64,000 bases of DNA from Pseudomonas sp. BCA17 (GTDB lineage Bacteria; Pseudomonadota; Gammaproteobacteria; Pseudomonadales; Pseudomonadaceae): positions 682,001 to 746,000 of the forward strand of contig NZ_SGWI01000003.1 in the NCBI RefSeq assembly GCF_004519405.1, in the 5' to 3' direction. Positions 1-9,825 of this stretch are shown here, in pieces (position 1 is the first letter of the stretch; the number at the start of each line of letters is the position of its first letter). The position numbers and the translations under genes are program-made. The notes under the pieces were generated by a model. That model searched no databases. It saw nothing but the letters and a program-made list of their open reading frames with translations, and was not told the DNA's origin.

Positions 1-115
1 GACGGGCCGCGCGCGGATTGCTGCACTGGTGAACGCTTACGAGCAGTTCCGCCAGGCCCAGGGCCTGCCCGCCACGTATCAAGTGGTGTACGCCGTACTG
101 GAGAAACCTTTATGA
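1..115 (+). CDS. bioC: BioC, malonyl-[ACP] O-methyltransferase (3' end only)
   Basis: This is the C-terminal tail of an open frame entering from the left edge. It reads [20 protein letters not shown] and continues to a stop at 113-115. The tail looks like the end of pseudomonad BioC, the SAM-dependent enzyme that methylates malonyl-ACP to start pimelate synthesis for biotin. The stop codon overlaps the bioD start (ATGA type), which supports a bio operon with translational coupling. The catalytic part lies outside the window, so the identity rests mainly on the tail and the bioD neighbour. Confidence 0.8.
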   Translation, partial: TGRARIAALVNAYEQFRQAQGLPATYQVVYAVLEKPL

Positions 116-792
116 GCGCCGCTTACTTCATCACGGGTACCGACACGGATGTGGGCAAAACCACGATCGCCGCGGGCTTGTTGCATGCCGCGCGCCTCGC
201 GGGCAAAAGTACCGCCGCCGGAAAGCCGGTGGCCTCGGGTTGCCAGATCACGCCCAAGGGGCTGCGCAATAGCGACGCCCTGGCGCTGCTGGCTGAATGC
301 TCGTTGCCGTTGACCTATGCCGAGGTCAACCCGGTGGCATTCGAACCGGCCATTGCGCCCCACCTGGCGGCGCGGGAGGCGGGGGTTGCACTGACGGTGC
401 AGTCGCTGTTGAAACCGATGCAACACATACTGGCGCAGCAGGCGGACTTCACCTTGATCGAAGGCGCGGGTGGCTGGCGGGTGCCCTTGGCCGATCAGGC
501 CAACCTGTCGGACTTGGCCATGGCGCTGAAGCTGCCGGTGATCCTGGTGGTGGGTGTGCGCCTGGGCTGCATCAGCCACGCTTTACTCACCGCCGAGGCT
601 ATCGCCCGGGATGGTTTGTCGCTGGCGGGATGGGTGGCGAATATCATCGATCCCAAGACCTCCCGTCTGGAAGAAAACCTCGCCACCCTGGCCGAACGCT
701 TGCCGGCACCGTGCCTGGGGCGGGTGCCGAGACTCAAGCAGGCCGGGGCCGATGCGGTCGCCGCGCATCTGGAACTGGACCTGCTTGACTGA
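112..792 (+). CDS. bioD: Dethiobiotin synthetase BioD
   Basis: ATP-dependent carboxylase that closes the ureido ring of 7,8-diaminopelargonate to make dethiobiotin, the penultimate step of biotin synthesis in the cytoplasm. The 226-residue protein has the family P-loop [10 protein letters not shown] at residues 9-18, the catalytic-lysine segment AAGKPV around residue 38, and the EGAGG motif at about 117-121. Its length is normal for the family. The start overlaps the upstream bioC stop, so it is the last gene of the bio operon. A stem-loop follows directly after the stop. Confidence 0.97.
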   Translation: MSAAYFITGTDTDVGKTTIAAGLLHAARLAGKSTAAGKPVASGCQITPKGLRNSDALALLAECSLPLTYAEVNPVAFEPAIAPHLAAREAGVALTVQSLLKPMQHILAQQADFTLIEGAGGWRVPLADQANLSDLAMALKLPVILVVGVRLGCISHALLTAEAIARDGLSLAGWVANIIDPKTSRLEENLATLAERLPAPCLGRVPRLKQAGADAVAAHLELDLLD

Positions 793-796
793 TTTT

Positions 797-831
797 GGCT
801 ATTGGCAAGGCAATAGGCCATTAGTGTTTTT
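797..831 (+). terminator. Probable rho-independent terminator after bioD
   Basis: The arms GGCTATTG and CAATAGGCC pair with one bulge and are followed by ATTAGTGTTTTT. It begins 5 bases after the bioD stop, as expected for the end of the bio operon. Confidence 0.6.
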
Positions 832-898
832 GACGGGCCTTTTGCCGGAATGTCTGGTTCAATTCAAGATCACGATTCTCTAAAGGCAGGCTTACGCC

Positions 899-1180
899 AT
901 GGAAATCTCTGGAAGCAGCGCGTTTTATTCGGGGCTGAGCACCATTCAGACCGGGCAGAACCGTGTCGACCAGGCCGCCGGCAACATTGCCAGCGCCGCG
1001 ACGACCCAGCCCTCGGACGCACAGCGCGACCGTTTGCAAGCCAACGATCGTGCCCAGCCGTCCAACTCGGCGAGCAACATGGTCGAAATGGCCCAAGGCA
1101 AGTTTCAAGTGGAGCTGGGGGTAAAAGTCGCCAAGGCTTCGGATGCAATGCTCGGCACCTTGATCGATACCTACGCTTAA
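899..1180 (+). CDS. Small conserved protein resembling a miniature flagellar rod/hook protein
   Basis: This 93-residue protein is conserved at this position in pseudomonads (the P. aeruginosa PA0505 position between bioD and fadE). No experimental function is known to me. Residues about 5-35 (SAFYSGLSTIQTGQNRVDQA then AGNIASAAT) resemble the N-terminal rod helix of flagellar rod and hook proteins, which ends in a (A/N)NI(A)xAxT motif. Residues about 57-93 (NMVEMAQGKF ending KASDAMLGTLIDTYA) resemble their C-terminal D0 helix. The central domains of real rod proteins are absent. An AAAGGCAGG ribosome site precedes the ATG. The rod-like assignment is inference from pattern only; no other flagellar genes are nearby. 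Confidence 0.75.
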   Translation: MEISGSSAFYSGLSTIQTGQNRVDQAAGNIASAATTQPSDAQRDRLQANDRAQPSNSASNMVEMAQGKFQVELGVKVAKASDAMLGTLIDTYA

Positions 1181-1194
1181 CCCTTCTTGTTAAT

Positions 1195-1217
1195 ACCGGC
1201 TTCTTTCTGAAGCCGGT
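1195..1217 (+). terminator. Perfect hairpin after the 93-residue gene
   Basis: Nine-base arms ACCGGCTTC and GAAGCCGGT surround a five-base loop, 15 bases after the stop. There is no long T run, so it may be a weak terminator or an mRNA-stabilising hairpin. Confidence 0.45.
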
Positions 1218-1327
1218 TGCGCTTGCGCAATCCTCCAATCTCTTCTGAACTGTTTGTGGCAACCCGCCGCAGGCCTTGCCGTGCATGGCATTGATTTGTG
1301 TCATGACAAATGGCGTCTGGACGATGC

Positions 1328-1371
1328 TTGACAACCCCAGGTCGTAAACGTATGTTTCAAACACCTGTTTG
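1328..1371 (+). promoter_or_regulatory. Sigma-70 promoter of fadE1 with an overlapping PsrA-type operator
   Basis: A consensus -35 TTGACA (1328-1333) and a -10 TATGTT (1351-1356) are separated by exactly 17 bases. The palindrome CAAAC-ACCT-GTTTG (1358-1371) begins two bases after the -10 and covers the predicted start site. It matches the published PsrA box form (G/C)AAAC-N2-4-GTTT(G/C). PsrA is a TetR-family repressor released by long-chain fatty acids and is known to control beta-oxidation genes in Pseudomonas. The position is right for repression. Both the promoter and the operator are predictions from sequence. Confidence 0.75.
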
Positions 1372-1431
1372 ACCGCCACAACACATCCACGCGGTTGTTC
1401 ATCCCAGATACATCAGCAGAGGTTTATCGCT

Positions 1432-3237
1432 ATGCCTGACTACAAGGCCCCCTTGCGTGATATTCGCTTCGTTCGTGACGAACTGCTCGGTTATGAAGCG
1501 CACTATCAGAGCCTGCCGGCTTGCCAGGACGCTACCCCGGACATGGTTGACGCCATTCTTGAAGAAGGCGCCAAGTTCTGTGAGCAAGTACTGGCTCCGT
1601 TGAACCGTGTGGGTGACATCGAAGGGTGCACCTGGAGCGAGTCAGGCGTTAAGACCCCTACTGGTTTCAAAGAAGCCTACAAACAGTTCGTCGAAGGCGG
1701 CTGGCCGAGCCTGGCCCACGACGTGGAGCACGGTGGCCAAGGCCTGCCGGAATCCCTGGGGCTGGCAGTGAGCGAAATGGTTGGCGCGGCCAACTGGTCG
1801 TGGGGCATGTACCCAGGCCTGTCCCACGGTGCGATGAACACCATCTCCGAGCACGGCACGCCTGAGCAGCAACAGGCTTACCTGACCAAGCTGGTGTCGG
1901 GTGAGTGGACCGGCACCATGTGCCTGACCGAACCGCACTGCGGCACCGACCTGGGCATGCTGCGTACCAAGGCCGAACCTCAGGCTGACGGCTCCTACAA
2001 AGTCTCCGGCACCAAGATCTTCATCTCGGCCGGTGAACACGATATGGCCGACAACATCGTCCACATCGTACTGGCGCGCCTGCCGGATGCACCGGCCGGT
2101 ACGAAAGGTATTTCGCTGTTTATCGTGCCTAAGTTCCTGCCGAACGCAGACGGCTCGATCGGTGCGCGCAACGCAGTGACCTGCGGTTCCCTCGAGCACA
2201 AGATGGGCATCCACGGCAACGCCACTTGCGTGATGAACTTCGACGGGGCCACCGGTTTCCTGATTGGCCCGGCGAACAAAGGCCTGAACTGCATGTTCAC
2301 CTTTATGAACACCGCTCGCCTGGGTACCGCGCTGCAAGGCTTGTCCCATGCTGAAATCGGCTTTCAGGGCGGCCTGAAATATGCGCGTGATCGCCTGCAA
2401 ATGCGCTCCCTGACTGGCCCGAAAGCGCCGGACAAGGCTGCCGACCCGATCATCGTGCACCCTGACGTGCGCCGCATGCTGCTGACCATGAAAGCCTTCG
2501 CCGAAGGCAACCGTGCGATGGTGTACTTCACCGCCAAGCAAGTGGACATCGTCAAATACAGCACCGACGAAGACGCCAGGAAACAGGCTGATGGCCTGCT
2601 TGCGTTCATGACGCCCATCGCCAAAGCCTTCATGACCGAAGTCGGTTTTGAATCGGCCAACCACGGCGTGCAGATCTACGGCGGCCACGGCTTTATCGCC
2701 GAATGGGGCATGGAGCAGAACGTTCGCGACAGCCGCATCTCGATGCTGTACGAAGGCACCACCGGCATTCAGGCCCTGGACCTGCTCGGCCGTAAAGTGC
2801 TGATGACCCAAGGCGAAGCGCTCAAGGGCTTCACCAAGATCGTGCACAAGTTCTGCCAGGCCAACGAAGGCAACGAAGCTGTCAAAGAGTTCGTCGCACC
2901 GCTGGCGGCATTGAACAAAGAGTGGGGCGAGTTGACCATGAAGGTCGGCATGGCCGCGATGAAAGACCGTGAAGAAGTCGGTGCCGCCTCGGTGGACTAC
3001 CTGATGTACTCCGGTTACGCGTGCCTGGCTTACTTCTGGGCCGACATGGCACGCCTGGCTGCTGAAAAACTGGCCGCCGGCACCACCGAAGAGGCGTTCT
3101 ACACCGCCAAGCTGCAGACTGCGCGCTTCTACTTCCAGCGCATCCTGCCGCGTACCCGCACTCACGTTGCAACCATGCTGTCGGGCGCCAACAACCTGAT
3201 GGACATGAAAGAAGAGGACTTCGGCCTGGCTTACTAA
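1432..3237 (+). CDS. fadE1: Acyl-CoA dehydrogenase, large DmdC-like type (FadE1-like)
   Basis: FAD flavoenzyme that oxidises fatty acyl-CoA to trans-2-enoyl-CoA, the first step of beta-oxidation. The chosen start, [10 protein letters not shown], follows an AGAGG site at about 1418 and gives 601 residues, the usual size of the large bacterial class rather than the roughly 380 residues of the short class. The FAD/substrate signature [14 protein letters not shown] lies at about residues 160-173. The YEGT motif carrying the presumed catalytic glutamate is at about 440. The P. aeruginosa counterpart is PA0506 (FadE1), reported as a long-chain enzyme; chain length here is inferred. It is the first of three tandem paralogues, and a strong terminator follows. 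Confidence 0.93.
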   Translation: MPDYKAPLRDIRFVRDELLGYEAHYQSLPACQDATPDMVDAILEEGAKFCEQVLAPLNRVGDIEGCTWSESGVKTPTGFKEAYKQFVEGGWPSLAHDVEHGGQGLPESLGLAVSEMVGAANWSWGMYPGLSHGAMNTISEHGTPEQQQAYLTKLVSGEWTGTMCLTEPHCGTDLGMLRTKAEPQADGSYKVSGTKIFISAGEHDMADNIVHIVLARLPDAPAGTKGISLFIVPKFLPNADGSIGARNAVTCGSLEHKMGIHGNATCVMNFDGATGFLIGPANKGLNCMFTFMNTARLGTALQGLSHAEIGFQGGLKYARDRLQMRSLTGPKAPDKAADPIIVHPDVRRMLLTMKAFAEGNRAMVYFTAKQVDIVKYSTDEDARKQADGLLAFMTPIAKAFMTEVGFESANHGVQIYGGHGFIAEWGMEQNVRDSRISMLYEGTTGIQALDLLGRKVLMTQGEALKGFTKIVHKFCQANEGNEAVKEFVAPLAALNKEWGELTMKVGMAAMKDREEVGAASVDYLMYSGYACLAYFWADMARLAAEKLAAGTTEEAFYTAKLQTARFYFQRILPRTRTHVATMLSGANNLMDMKEEDFGLAY

Positions 3238-3257
3238 GCCTTACCGGGTTCTGTTGA

Positions 3258-3289
3258 AACCGCCGCTTCGCTGGAAGCGGCGGTTTTTT
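3258..3289 (+). terminator. Rho-independent terminator after fadE1
   Basis: The stem AACCGCCGCTTC/GAAGCGGCGGTT is followed by TTTTTTA. It separates fadE1 from the downstream diguanylate cyclase gene. Confidence 0.9.
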
Positions 3290-3439
3290 ATTGGGCGATA
3301 AAAAACGCAGCGGAGCACTCAGGGATTGTGGTCGGCTGCCGTTACAGTGATGGCAATGTGATACAGCTCACATTGAATGTGCTTAACTGTGCGCAGTGAA
3401 GGCACTGTGCCATCTTCTCGGCGGGTCGGAGCTTTACCC

Positions 3440-4729
<1,290 letters not shown>

Positions 4730-4819
4730 GTGATGGCGGTGTATTCAGCGGTTCTACAGTGATTGTTTGAGGCGGTGGCCGGCAGTAGGTTGAAACCATC
4801 TGCTGCCGGAGACATCGCC

Positions 4820-6589
4820 ATGCCTGACTACAAAGCTCCCCTGCGCGACATGCGCTTTCTGATCGACAACGTGTTTGATTTCCACGGCCATTACGCGGCG
4901 TTGGGCGCGACGGATGCCACGCCGGACATGGTCAGTGCGATCCTCGAAGAAGGCGCAAAATTCTGCGAAAACGTACTCGCGCCGCTCAACCGCAGCGGTG
5001 ATGAAGAAGGCTGCCATTTCGACAATGGCGTGGTTACCACCCCCAAGGGTTTCAAGGAAGCCTTCGCCCAGTACGTGGAAGGCGGCTGGCACGGCGTGGC
5101 GGCAGACCCGGCTTACGGCGGCCAGGGCCTGCCGCAGTCCCTCGGCCTGGTGCTGAGCGAGATGATCGGCTCCAGCAACACGTCCTGGGGCATGTACCCC
5201 GGGCTGACCCATGGGGCCATGACGGCGATCCATGCCCATGGCACTGATGAGCAGAAAGCCACTTACCTGAACAAACTCACCGCCGGCGAGTGGACCGGCA
5301 CCATGTGCCTCACCGAAGCCCATTGCGGCACCGATCTGGGCCTGATCAAGACTCGCGCCGTGCCACAGGCGGATGGCAGTTACGCGGTCACCGGCAGCAA
5401 GATCTTCATCTCGGCCGGTGAGCACGACATGAGCGCCAACATCATCCACTTGGTACTGGCCAAGCTGCCGGATGCACCGGCGGGCACTAAAGGCATTTCC
5501 TTGTTTATCGTGCCCAAGTTCCATGCGGATTCGGGTGAGCGTAACGCGGTGCACTGTGGCTCCATCGAACACAAGATGGGCATCAAAGGCTCGGCTACCT
5601 GTGTGCTGAACTTCGACGGGGCCAAGGGCTTTTTGATCGGTGAGCCGAACAAGGGCCTCAACTGCATGTTCACCATGATGAACCACGCGCGGCTGGGTAC
5701 CGGCATGCAGGGTTTGTGCAACGGTGAAGCGAGTTTCCAGGGCGCAATCAAATACGCCAACGACCGCCTGCAAATGCGCTCGCTGACCGGCGCCAAGGCC
5801 CCGGACAAAGCCGCCGACCCGATCATCGTGCACCCCGATGTGCGCCGCATGTTGCTGACCATGAAGGCCTTCAATGAAGGCAACCGCGCACTGACCTACT
5901 TCACTGCGCAATTACTCGACACTGCACACCTGAGCAGCGACGCGGGGCAGCGCCAGGAAGCCGAAGACCTGCTGGCGTTTCTCACGCCCATCTGCAAAGC
6001 CTTTATGACCGACACCGGGCTTGAGGTGACCAACCACGGCATGCAGATCTTCGGCGGCCACGGTTACATCCGCGAGTGGGGCATGGAGCAACTGGCGCGT
6101 GATGCGCGGATTGCGCCGATCTATGAAGGCACCAACGGCATTCAGGCCCTCGACCTGCTGGGGCGCAAGGTCTTGGGTAGCCAGGGCAAGTTGCTGCGCG
6201 GGTTTACCAGGATTGTGCATAAATTCTGCGGCGCCAATGCCGAGCACCCGCAACTCAAGGCGTATGTGGCGCAACTCAATCAACTGAACGGCGAATGGGG
6301 CGAACTGACCACGAAGGTCGGCATGGCTGCGATGAAGAACCCCGATGAAGTTGGCGCGGCGGCCGTGGATTACTTGATGTACAGCGGCTACGTCATTCTG
6401 GCCTATCTCTGGTTGCGTATGGCTATTGCGGCGTTGGTGCACGATGACGCCGACTTCGCCAAGGCCAAGCTGGCCACCTGCGAGTTCTACTTCAAGCGTC
6501 TGCTGCCGCGTACCGCTGCCCACCGCGCAGCGGTGGAGGCGGGCAGCGAATGCCTGATGAGTCTGCCCGCGGAGGCATTTGCGCTGTAG
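4820..6589 (+). CDS. Acyl-CoA dehydrogenase, large DmdC-like type (second paralogue)
   Basis: This 589-residue flavoprotein is very similar to the enzyme encoded at 1432-3237, beginning [13 protein letters not shown]. It carries [14 protein letters not shown] and the [16 protein letters not shown] segment with the presumed catalytic glutamate. It should also oxidise acyl-CoA in beta-oxidation, with electrons passing through ETF. Its chain-length preference cannot be read from sequence; it corresponds to the P. aeruginosa PA0507 position. The start at 4820 is chosen because it aligns with both paralogues; an in-frame ATG at 4763 would add 19 unconserved residues. No PsrA box as clear as that of the first copy is visible. 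Confidence 0.92.
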   Translation: MPDYKAPLRDMRFLIDNVFDFHGHYAALGATDATPDMVSAILEEGAKFCENVLAPLNRSGDEEGCHFDNGVVTTPKGFKEAFAQYVEGGWHGVAADPAYGGQGLPQSLGLVLSEMIGSSNTSWGMYPGLTHGAMTAIHAHGTDEQKATYLNKLTAGEWTGTMCLTEAHCGTDLGLIKTRAVPQADGSYAVTGSKIFISAGEHDMSANIIHLVLAKLPDAPAGTKGISLFIVPKFHADSGERNAVHCGSIEHKMGIKGSATCVLNFDGAKGFLIGEPNKGLNCMFTMMNHARLGTGMQGLCNGEASFQGAIKYANDRLQMRSLTGAKAPDKAADPIIVHPDVRRMLLTMKAFNEGNRALTYFTAQLLDTAHLSSDAGQRQEAEDLLAFLTPICKAFMTDTGLEVTNHGMQIFGGHGYIREWGMEQLARDARIAPIYEGTNGIQALDLLGRKVLGSQGKLLRGFTRIVHKFCGANAEHPQLKAYVAQLNQLNGEWGELTTKVGMAAMKNPDEVGAAAVDYLMYSGYVILAYLWLRMAIAALVHDDADFAKAKLATCEFYFKRLLPRTAAHRAAVEAGSECLMSLPAEAFAL

Positions 6590-6711
6590 TGACTTAAAAA
6601 TACCAATCAGTCACAAGTGGACCCTATGTGTCTGAAAAGTTGTTCGGGTACACTCGGGGCTCATAAAACCGATCCTATCGAATCACTTTTCACGTTCTCA
6701 CGAGGTTTGCC

Positions 6712-8490
6712 ATGGCTGATTACAAAGCGCCGCTGCGTGATATGCGCTTCGTCCTCAACGAAGTGTTTGAGGTCGCCAATACTTGGGCCCAATTGCCGGG
6801 ATTGGCGGACACCGTGGATGCCGAAACCGTTGAGGCCATTCTCGAAGAAGCCGGCAAGGTCACCGCCAAGTCCATCGCGCCGCTCAGCCGCGGTGGCGAC
6901 GAGCAGGGTTGCCGCTGGGATAACACCGCGGTGTTTACCCCGGACGGCTTTCCACAGGCCTACAAAACCTACGCTGAAGGCGGCTGGGTGGGTGTAGGCG
7001 GTGATCCGGTTTTCGGCGGTATGGGCATGCCCAAGGCCGTGTCGGCGCAAGTCGAAGAAATGATCAACTCGTCGAGCCTGGCGTTCGGCCTGTACCCGAT
7101 GCTGACCTCCGGCGCCTGCGTGTCGATCAACACCCATGCCAGCGAAGAGCTCAAGGCCACTTACCTGCCGAAGATGTATTCCGGTGAGTGGGCAGGCTCC
7201 ATGTGCCTGACTGAAGCTCATGCCGGTACTGACCTGGGGATGATCCGGACCAAAGCCGAGCCACAGGCGGACGGATCCTACAAGGTCAGCGGTACCAAGA
7301 TATTCATCACCGGTGGCGAACACGATCTCACCGACAACATTATCCACCTGGTACTGGCCAAGCTGCCGGACGCACCGGCGGGGCCCAAGGGGATTTCGCT
7401 GTTCCTGGTGCCTAAGTTCATGGTGAACACCGACGGCAGCCTGGGCGCACGTAACACCGTGAGCTGTGGCTCCATCGAGCACAAGATGGGCATCCAGGCT
7501 TCTGCGACTTGCGTGATGAACTTCGATGAAGCCGTGGGTTATCTGGTCGGTGAGCCAAACCGCGGCTTGGCAGCGATGTTCACCATGATGAACTACGAAC
7601 GTCTTGGCGTGGGTATCCAGGGCTTGGCGTCCGGCGAGCGCTCTTACCAGAACGCGATTGAATACGCCCGCGATCGCCTGCAAAGCCGTGCACCGACCGG
7701 CGCCCAGGCCAAAGACAAAATGGCCGACCCGATCATCGTGCATCCGGATGTGCGTCGCATGCTGCTGACCATGAAGGCCGCGAACGAAGGCGGCCGTGCA
7801 TTCTCCACCTATGTGGCGACGCAGTTGGATATCGCCAAATTCAGCGAAGATGCCGCCGCCCGTGAACGCGCCGATAACCTGGTCGCGCTGTTGACCCCGG
7901 TAGCGAAGGCGTTTCTCACCGACCTGGGCCTGGAAACCACCGTACTCGGCCAGCAAGTGTTCGGCGGCCACGGTTACATCCGTGAGTGGGGCCAGGAACA
8001 ATTGGTGCGTGATGTGCGCATCACCCAGATCTACGAAGGCACCAACGGCATTCAGGCCCTGGACCTGATGGGGCGCAAGATCGTTGGCAGCGGTGGCAAG
8101 TTCTACACCCTGTTTGCCGATGAAATCCGACAGTTCATCGCCACGGCGAATGCCGACCTGGGCGAGTTCACCCGCCCACTCAGCGAGGCGGTGGATAACC
8201 TGGATGAATTGACCGCCTGGGTGCTCGACCGCGCCAAGACCAACCCGAATGAGATCGGCGCGGCTTCGGTTGAATATTTGCAAGCTTTTGGTTACATGGC
8301 TTACGCCTACATGTGGGCACGCATGGCCAAGGCCGCAATGGGCAAGGAATCTGAAGAGGACTTCTACGCCAGCAAACTTGGCACGGCACGTTTTTACTTC
8401 GCACGCCTGTTGCCACGCATCCACTCGCTGAGTGCCTCGGTAAAAGCGGGCAGTGAGTCGCTGTTTTTGCTGGATGAGGCGCTGTTCTGA
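6712..8490 (+). CDS. fadE2: Acyl-CoA dehydrogenase, large DmdC-like type (FadE2-like)
   Basis: Third tandem paralogue, 592 residues, starting [13 protein letters not shown] after an AGGTTTGCC leader. It has AGSMCLTEAHAGTD, where alanine replaces the cysteine seen in the other two copies, and the YEGTNGIQALDLMGRK catalytic segment. It corresponds in position to P. aeruginosa PA0508 (FadE2), described as preferring shorter acyl-CoAs than FadE1; specificity here is inferred. A 122-base gap upstream leaves room for its own promoter. The rsmY regulatory region begins within 15 bases of its stop. Confidence 0.92.
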   Translation: MADYKAPLRDMRFVLNEVFEVANTWAQLPGLADTVDAETVEAILEEAGKVTAKSIAPLSRGGDEQGCRWDNTAVFTPDGFPQAYKTYAEGGWVGVGGDPVFGGMGMPKAVSAQVEEMINSSSLAFGLYPMLTSGACVSINTHASEELKATYLPKMYSGEWAGSMCLTEAHAGTDLGMIRTKAEPQADGSYKVSGTKIFITGGEHDLTDNIIHLVLAKLPDAPAGPKGISLFLVPKFMVNTDGSLGARNTVSCGSIEHKMGIQASATCVMNFDEAVGYLVGEPNRGLAAMFTMMNYERLGVGIQGLASGERSYQNAIEYARDRLQSRAPTGAQAKDKMADPIIVHPDVRRMLLTMKAANEGGRAFSTYVATQLDIAKFSEDAAARERADNLVALLTPVAKAFLTDLGLETTVLGQQVFGGHGYIREWGQEQLVRDVRITQIYEGTNGIQALDLMGRKIVGSGGKFYTLFADEIRQFIATANADLGEFTRPLSEAVDNLDELTAWVLDRAKTNPNEIGAASVEYLQAFGYMAYAYMWARMAKAAMGKESEEDFYASKLGTARFYFARLLPRIHSLSASVKAGSESLFLLDEALF

Positions 8491-8504
8491 AGGCTTTGAG
8501 GGCG

Positions 8505-8522
8505 TGTAAGCATTCTCTTACA
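8505..8522 (+). promoter_or_regulatory. GacA box (upstream activating sequence) of rsmY
   Basis: The perfect palindrome TGTAAG-CATTCT-CTTACA matches the known GacA UAS of Pseudomonas rsm small RNA genes exactly. Its centre lies about 67 bases before the predicted RNA start, the usual spacing. A -10-like GATAAT at 8566-8571 has no good -35, consistent with activator dependence. Confidence 0.93.
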
Positions 8523-8580
8523 TGACGTGCTGCTATTCGTCCTCTATCGCCAAATTGGATCCACCGATAATCTACTTCAC

Positions 8581-8700
8581 ATGGACGTCGCGCAGGAAGC
8601 GCAAAGCAACAACACGGACACGTAGGATTCTGCCAGGACGGCGGAGTGAAATGGATGTCAGGGAAACAGTCTGCAAAGCCCCGCTTCGGCGGGGTTTTCT
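8581..8700 (+). ncRNA. rsmY: RsmY, CsrA/RsmA-sequestering small RNA
   Basis: The roughly 120-base RNA has the pseudomonad RsmY signature GCGCAGGAAGCGCAAAG near its 5' end. It carries repeated GGA motifs (ATGGACG, CAGGAAG, ACGGACA, TAGGATT, CAGGACG, GCGGAGT, ATGGATG), which are the binding sites of RsmA/RsmE/CsrA. It titrates these translational repressors and so links the GacS/GacA two-component system to secondary metabolism, exoenzymes and biofilm. The RNA ends in a classic terminator. In P. aeruginosa rsmY also lies next to a LysR gene (PA0528), as here. The exact 5' end is predicted from the -10 position. Confidence 0.93.
8676..8700 (+). terminator. rsmY terminator
   Basis: The stem AAAGCCCCGC-TTCG-GCGGGGTTTT is followed by a short T-rich tail and forms the 3' end of RsmY. 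It also lies at the 3' side of the convergent LysR gene and may serve both directions. Confidence 0.93.
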
Positions 8701-8716
8701 TTTGCCCGCGAAAAAG

Positions 8717-9616
8717 TCAGGCGCTTGCCTGCGGGGCATTCATCACGTCTTCCAGCAGCGTGCGCAACAAGGCCACGGTCGCCTGCTGTCGCTGTAGATC
8801 ACGGCACACCAACCCCACTTTCAGCGGCACCCTGGGTTCACTCAAGGGTTTCCACAACAACGCCTTGCTGTTGTGTTCGTCCTGGGATCGCCCCGGCAGC
8901 ACCGTGGCCAGTCTGGTGTGGGGCAGGCTGTCGAGAATGCTCACCATGGTGTTGAGTTCTGCCTGCACTTGCGGACGCCGCCCGAGGTTGGACAGCTGGC
9001 CCTGCCAGATCTGGCGCACTTGAAACTCTTCCCCCAACAGCAACATCGGCAACTCCGCCGCCTGCTTCAGCGAGACTTTCTTGAATTCGCGCAAGGGGTG
9101 GTCTTCGGGGATCACCACCTTCAACTCATCCTCATACAGCAGCACGCCGTGCAACCCCGGCTGGCGTGGCGGCAGGTAGCTGATGCCGATGTCCAGCGAG
9201 CCGTTGAGCAGGCGCCGTTCAATTTCCAGGCCGGTCAGTTCGTAGATTTGCACCACCAAGTGGGGCTGTGCCTTGCGCACGCGCTCCAGCATTTGCGGAA
9301 CCAGGCTGGTGTGCACCGTCTGCAGCACGCCGATGGCCAAGGTACGCATCGCCTGGCCCTTGAAGTTGCCCAAGGCTTCAACGGCTTGCTGCATGCCATC
9401 GATCAGCGGCAAGGCATGGTTGTACAACGTATGAGCGGCCAGGGTGGGTAACAGACGCTTGCTGCTGCGTTCGAACAGGCTCACATCCAAGTGTTGTTCC
9501 AACTGACGGATCTGTTGCGACAACGCCGGTTGGGAGATCGACAGCCGTTCAGCGGCACGGCCTACGTGGCCTTCCTCATACACCGCGACGAAATAACGCA
9601 GTTGCTTGAAATCCAT
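8717..9616 (-). CDS. LysR-family transcriptional regulator
   Basis: This 299-residue regulator has an N-terminal winged helix-turn-helix at about residues 1-60 (MDFKQLRYFVAVYEEGHVGR, then AAERLSISQPALSQQIRQLE) and a LysR substrate-binding domain from about 90 to 290. The sequence resembles the BenM/CatR branch, but the effector is unknown. It is divergent from the aminotransferase gene at 9826 with a 209-base shared region, the usual arrangement for a LysR regulator and its target, so that gene is the best candidate target. It occupies the PA0528 position next to rsmY. Confidence 0.9.
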   Translation of the reverse strand: MDFKQLRYFVAVYEEGHVGRAAERLSISQPALSQQIRQLEQHLDVSLFERSSKRLLPTLAAHTLYNHALPLIDGMQQAVEALGNFKGQAMRTLAIGVLQTVHTSLVPQMLERVRKAQPHLVVQIYELTGLEIERRLLNGSLDIGISYLPPRQPGLHGVLLYEDELKVVIPEDHPLREFKKVSLKQAAELPMLLLGEEFQVRQIWQGQLSNLGRRPQVQAELNTMVSILDSLPHTRLATVLPGRSQDEHNSKALLWKPLSEPRVPLKVGLVCRDLQRQQATVALLRTLLEDVMNAPQASA

Positions 9617-9825
9617 AAGACTTACTTATCGAAAAAGCTGGAAAATCGAAATGGCCGTTGGCCTCGCAGGCGCCTAGTCTAGCGCCTATTCGCAGGGCTT
9701 ACAGGGCCGGATCGGGCAATGAACAGCGTTTATCTTGATAGCGTTTACATAGGCAAGGCAAAAAACCTCAAGGCTGTATGGGCACCGTGCACCGATCAAG
9801 GTCGGATTGCTATCGGAGGCGAATT

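Noticed and set aside
1642..3165. Long minus-strand frame (507 codons) opposite fadE1
   Set aside because: Its composition is His/Gly/Val-rich with no domain, and the opposite strand encodes a clear acyl-CoA dehydrogenase. It is a GC-rich shadow. The same applies to the frame at 6661-8424 opposite fadE2.
8522..8797. 91-codon plus-strand frame over rsmY
   Set aside because: It covers the GacA box, the sRNA and its terminator and has no coding character. The region is explained by rsmY.
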